From: Nemertoderma westbladi
Lineage: Eukaryota; Xenacoelomorpha; Nemertodermatida; Nemertodermatidae
Direction: 5' to 3'
Length of the DNA stretch: 42,269 nt
Assembly: GCA_032718475.1 (NCBI GenBank)
Contig: JAUCBJ010002162.1
Span: 1-42,269 of the forward strand
How positions within the stretch are numbered: position 1 is the first letter of the stretch; the number at the start of each line of letters is the position of its first letter. The position numbers and the translations under genes were made by a program. Positions 38,745 to 42,269 of this stretch are shown here, piece after piece. A model generated the notes under the pieces. The model saw only the letters and a list, made by a program, of their open reading frames with translations. It did not search any database and was not told the DNA's origin.

Positions 38745-39140
38745 GTCAGCGTACAGGTGATAAGATAAACCATGTCTTTTAAATTTTGGGATGACTTAAA
38801 TTGGTAGCCATTTATAAGTATACTTACTGTAGGCCTAAACGGCCAAATAATTTTCAAATAATTGTATTGCTTAATAAGGGCATAGAGGAATCAACAAACT
38901 TTGAAAAGGAGTGGTTTGCCATGGACTTACTGTAGCTGAATGAATAAACTTCGCCATGGGCAAACAGACAGTGTGTAGGGGAATCATCAATGTTTAAAAA
39001 AAGCATAAGTGGTTCGCCACTGGCATAGGGAATCGTCAATGTTTGAAAAAAAAGTGATTTTTACCCGCCTTTTAGCTGTTTAGTAACATGGAATCTCTAG
39101 GAACAGAGTTCAAGCACCCTTCAGCCCTTTCCGGTGTCCG
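38745..39140. other. Non-coding stretch
   Basis: No gene recognised. A diverged direct repeat (GGAATCATCAATGTTTAAAA near 38981 and GGAATCGTCAATGTTTGAAA near 39029) is present. Confidence 0.6.
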
Positions 39141-39524
39141 GTGCATTTTTTTCTGGTTGTAAGATTGGAACGTAGTAAGCCATTCAACGCTTACTCACCC
39201 ACCTGCTGCCAGACACTGGCCCCTACAAGCGCTGCTATCCTTTCAACGATGCCCATATCCACCACGAGGCACGCGAGCGTCATTTCTACTATGAGCAATA
39301 CGCGAAGTCGAGTTGGCGACTTTCACGCCACTTATATTCTCGGCATTCGGTGGTTTCTCGCCAACCACGACTCTGTTCGAGTCCTCCTCTCCGAAAAGCG
39401 GGAGGCGCCGTACGCCGAGTGTATTCGTTGGGTCCGCCGTGAATTGAGTTTCGCATTCCTCCGCGCGGGCTTACCGGTAATGTGTCTTCGGGGTGCGCAT
39501 TCTGCTCGCAACCGTCCATGCTGA
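39141..39524 (+). CDS. Uncertain ORF in a GC-richer island
   Basis: A 127-codon plus-strand frame; overlapping frames on both strands are also open for 85-105 codons, as expected in GC-rich sequence. The stretch 39170-39540 is clearly richer in G and C than the AT-rich DNA on both sides, so it may be an exon or a transferred or transposon-derived piece. Protein sequence in none of the frames is recognised and no paired start and stop signal of a normal gene is evident. I keep the longest frame as a placeholder only. Confidence 0.18.
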   Translation: MHFFLVVRLERSKPFNAYSPTCCQTLAPTSAAILSTMPISTTRHASVISTMSNTRSRVGDFHATYILGIRWFLANHDSVRVLLSEKREAPYAECIRWVRRELSFAFLRAGLPVMCLRGAHSARNRPC

Positions 39525-39738
39525 TATCGAATTCGGACACGGATTTGGCAGTAATGTAGTTCAGTAGTACCAGTACATATGGATGTGGTTTCAAATTTCC
39601 CACCTTTCAAGCTTGCAGCCTTGTAACATTGCACGTTTTAAATTTCCCACCCTTTTCTACTTTGCCAATTAACATACATGTTAGTTGTCTGTTGGTGGTG
39701 GGTATTGTTTGGTGCATATATTCCTGATATTTTCTTAA

Positions 39739-39765
39739 GGGGGGAGGGGGGGGGGGGGGGGGGGG
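39739..39765. repeat. Poly-G tract
   Basis: Six G, one A, then twenty G. Confidence 0.9.
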
Positions 39766-40174
39766 TTTAGTTTTCAAGTTATAACAATTTCCATTTAGGG
39801 TGAACTATTGAAATTACTAGGCCTATTGTTGTTGTTTGTTTGTATAATGTTTCTTTTAATTGGCCACAAACGTTTTCTACAACGATGTACTCCCTATATC
39901 TAATTTACTATAACAATAACAATAACAAAAAAAATAAATTACAATTACTATGTATAATGAAAGGTCGATTATCTCCAATATTTTTTTATGAAATTGGCAA
40001 TTTCAAAATCCATGTACTTCTACAATTTTTGAGCAATTAGTCAGAACATTTCTGTGGGTCTCTACATAGCCACCCTGCATAAAAGTATCAGACAATTTTT
40101 CGAAATTTTTTGTTAATAAAATTTAATACTATTTAGAAGTTTAGAACAAACCTAAAATATAACATAAATTTGCA

Positions 40175-40190
40175 GCGCCACCTAGCGGTG
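40175..40190 (-). promoter_or_regulatory. CTCF-core-like word
   Basis: The minus strand reads CACCGCTAGGTGGCGC, matching the bilaterian CTCF core (CCASYAGRKGGCRC) at all but one position. A single short match is weak evidence, and some repeats carry this word by descent. Confidence 0.2.
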
Positions 40191-40493
40191 CAGAATTATT
40201 TTCACAAAATTTCGCCTGATAGTTATGTTGCCCCATCTTTGATCTATCATACAGTATAAAAAAACTTTCATGTGATTAGATTCAAAACTGTAAAAGCCTT
40301 AAGATTTTAATCACAACCAAGTTTTTTTTATTGTTTACTATTATTAACTAATATTAAATTGCGAAAAATAAAATTTTTCTGACCTGTCATGTAGAATAGC
40401 ATCTTAGGTACCTATATTCCATATTATAGCCATAACAAACAATTTTGAAACGCTGAGAGTGATAAATAAAAGAGTTGTCCGAAAATGGTATAA

Positions 40494-40516
40494 CCCCCCC
40501 CCCCCCCCCCCCCCCC
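40494..40516. repeat. Poly-C tract (C23)
   Basis: Twenty-three C residues. Confidence 0.9.
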
Positions 40517-40597
40517 TTAAATTAAAAAGGTAGTATTATCAATTATTTCATAAAAAATTAAAGGAGGCAGTTCATGCGTTGGTTGACGCGGACCTTT

Positions 40598-40611
40598 GCG
40601 CGATTTCGCGC
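40598..40611. repeat. GC-rich palindrome
   Basis: GCGCGA-TT-TCGCGC, perfect 6-bp arms, ten bases before the left arm of the foldback. Confidence 0.8.
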
Positions 40612-40620
40612 TTGTTACAG

Positions 40621-41283
40621 TATTTTTGTTTCATTCTTTAGCTACAAGCGTTTGAAAAGGGTGTCTCTGACGATATTGCACCAGTTTCAGTTTCACCGTC
40701 GCAGTTATTCTTTAATATTATGGTGATTTGTTGGTACTGTTAGAAAGCTGGCCTCTGGACTGGATTCCAATATATGTTACTCAAACTGAATTTCGTTGTA
40801 AAATAGCTGAGATATGAGCGTTAAAATGTTGCATGGTTTTGCACGTGCGCAAGGCTTTTTTATTCTATTTAATAATTACATTATTATATTCTGGAACATT
40901 TTGTTAAGGTATGAATAGCTACATAATATTATGATTAAATAGGTATTGTATTGTTTCCCAGCTACTTATGGGATAAACAATATGTTCCAGAATAATGTAG
41001 TATGTATTAAATATATAGAATAAAAGTAGAAAAAAAATAGAATAAAATATAGCCTCGCGCACGTGCAAAACCATGCAACTTTTGAACGCTCATATCTCCG
41101 CTATTTTTACGACGGAATTCAGATTTTTGTTACATATTTGGAATCTTTGAATGGCCAGCGTTCTAGCAGTACCAACCAATCACTGTAAAGTTAAAGAATA
41201 AATGCGGTTGTAACTGGTGCAATATCGACGGAGACACTTTTTTTTAAACGCTCGTATCAAAGAATGAAAGCGAAAATAAAAAT
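40621..41283. repeat. Foldback: ~300-bp inverted repeats with a short loop
   Basis: 40621-40910 is the reverse complement of 40977-41283 with moderate divergence. Shared words include GATATTGCACCAGTT, GAGATATGAGCGTT, TTGCATGGTTTTGCACGTGC and TTCTGGAACAT. The loop is ~66 bp. No ORF. It could be an old MITE or a foldback transposon; no target duplication was identified. Confidence 0.85.
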
Positions 41284-41320
41284 TCTGGCTCAGCCAGGAA
41301 GGAGGAGGGAGGTGAAACTA

Positions 41321-42040
41321 CAGTACAGGCCACCAGAAAAAGCACATTTCATCCAATGTGATCGATCACATGTGAACACATTTGTTCAAGTCATCTGATT
41401 GGCAGGTTATGGCGAGTTATCTTCTAGATCACACAGAAGGAGGATAACTTGCTGGGACCGACAAAGGCTTTGTGTGCAGTGCGCCTGTATGTCTGATAAC
41501 AGGTAGATGAGAGAGCCCCCAGGGCGTAACATTGCGGAAATGGGCTTGTATTGGTAGAGAGAGAACTACATACAAGACCACATGGAGGTTCATTGAGTGT
41601 ATGGGTGTGGATGGGTATGTGGATGGAGGAGCCTAGACCATTGAATAATTAATTTAGTGCAGGGAGATGTTTGCGCCATTAGTCTGACACCGAGAGGTCG
41701 CAGAGAAACACCAGAAGATGCCTTAACATCACTAACTATAGGCCTGCCTACTAAACACTATTAACCGCACACTGAAAGGTAAACAAAATCATTATCGCAT
41801 TTCCAGCTGCAGTGAGTGACAGTTCGCGGCAAACTACAGAGAGTTTCCAGATTACTAAGCGTTTCAAAAGTATTCAATTGTATCCTTTGGCGAAAAAATT
41901 TTGGTTGTTGCCAATTCAATTATGTTCAATTATGTTCAATTGTTAACAACAATTGTCAACAACATTACATTACACTGGTACACATTTGATAAAATGTGTT
42001 CACAATTGTACAAATCTGCGTTTTCTGGTGGCCTGTACTG
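41321..42040. mobile_element. TA-flanked MITE, 720 bp
   Basis: Ends CAGTACAGGCCACCAGAAAA (41321-41340) and its reverse complement at 42021-42040; over 24 bp the two ends differ at one position. TA lies directly outside both ends (41319-41320 and 42041-42042), as for Tc1/mariner-type insertion. No transposase ORF inside. Nested inverted words GTGAACACATTT and TTGTTAACAACAATTGTC occur internally. Confidence 0.8.
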
Positions 42041-42042
42041 TA

Positions 42043-42269
42043 TTTCGGTTTCAAATTTCGTGCAATCTCATTAAGATTTTAAGAAAAAATGGAAAATTGG
42101 GGGGGGGGGGGGGGGGGGGGGGGGTGTAATGTTATGTTCCTGATTGAATACCGACACTATATTCCAGATCATGGTGTAATTTTGAACCAACAACCTCAAC
42201 TTACTTTTAGTAGCCACTTAAACTTACGGTTGTGGGGCGAGCCACGAAGTTGGCGGAGCCTTAGCGAAT
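42043..42269. other. Right edge, non-coding
   Basis: Contains a G26 tract (42099-42124). Nothing else recognised. Confidence 0.6.

Larger units (their letters stand above)
39525..40597. other. AT-rich non-coding stretch with G and C tracts
   Basis: Contains a G6-A-G20 tract at 39739-39765, a C23 tract at 40494-40516 and a CTCF-core-like word at 40175-40190. No gene seen; the 66-codon ORF near 39840 is low-complexity. Confidence 0.65.

Noticed and set aside
39522-39533. GATATCGAATTC as a cloning-vector polylinker remnant
   Set aside because: The 12-bp word occurs in common polylinkers, but neighbouring restriction sites and vector backbone are absent; a chance match is more likely.

Overview
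The window reads as repeat-rich, AT-rich nuclear DNA of an animal, most likely a marine invertebrate. The basis is a BEL/Pao-type LTR retrotransposon, hAT-like and TA-flanked DNA-transposon relics, a non-LTR reverse-transcriptase tail, diverged tRNA-like segments, three satellite blocks and long poly-G/poly-C tracts. No host gene was recognised with confidence. I cannot name a species from sequence alone.

Layout. 1-1785: an LTR-like segment on the minus strand (tRNA-like segment, then a TATA box, same order as in the main LTRs). 1786-5084: AT-rich non-coding DNA with short inverted repeats built on CTTATGGCTGCAT. 5085-14735: three arrays of a ~145-bp satellite joined by a large duplicated segment; each duplicate carries the 3' end of a LINE-type ORF, and the second copy is split by a 1592-bp hAT-like non-autonomous element (9360-10951, perfect 8-bp target duplication) whose interior is two opposed arrays of a 12-bp minisatellite. 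14745-18000: GGGACCGAATT repeats, a cluster of inverted CTTATGGCTGCAT copies, a 288-bp tandem duplication, a 38-bp tandem repeat and two short hairpins.

18033-38744: a nested structure. The outer unit has diverged inverted repeats of ~1.1 kb and, on the plus strand, small ORFs I do not recognise, several of them broken. Into one of these a 16.6-kb BEL/Pao retrotransposon has inserted on the minus strand (20170-36727), with two nearly identical 1.88-kb LTRs (five substitutions seen). In its own direction it carries: 5' LTR, leader with three hairpins, a 91-codon ORF ending in an in-frame TGA, a 2054-codon Gag-protease-RT-RNase H ORF, a frame-disrupted linker, an integrase ORF, an extra downstream gene with three CCHC zinc knuckles, a non-coding tail and the 3' LTR.

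The most unusual signals are in this retrotransposon. (1) A nearly palindromic 20-bp motif (GAAAGGCTCGCGAGTCTTCC and variants) occurs ten times from the gag leader ORF to the 3' tail; inside genes it is translated in two different frames, so the nucleic acid rather than the peptide appears to be kept. (2) A tRNA-like segment with A and B boxes lies ~100 bp inside the 5' edge of each LTR, in sense orientation, and again in the LTR-like segment at the window start. (3) An additional zinc-knuckle gene sits where env would be. (4) The internal region is ~12.8 kb, much longer than usual for BEL/Pao.

38745-42269: mostly non-coding, with a GC-richer ORF island (39141-39540), a foldback (40621-41283), a 720-bp TA-flanked MITE (41321-42040) and three long G/C homopolymers.
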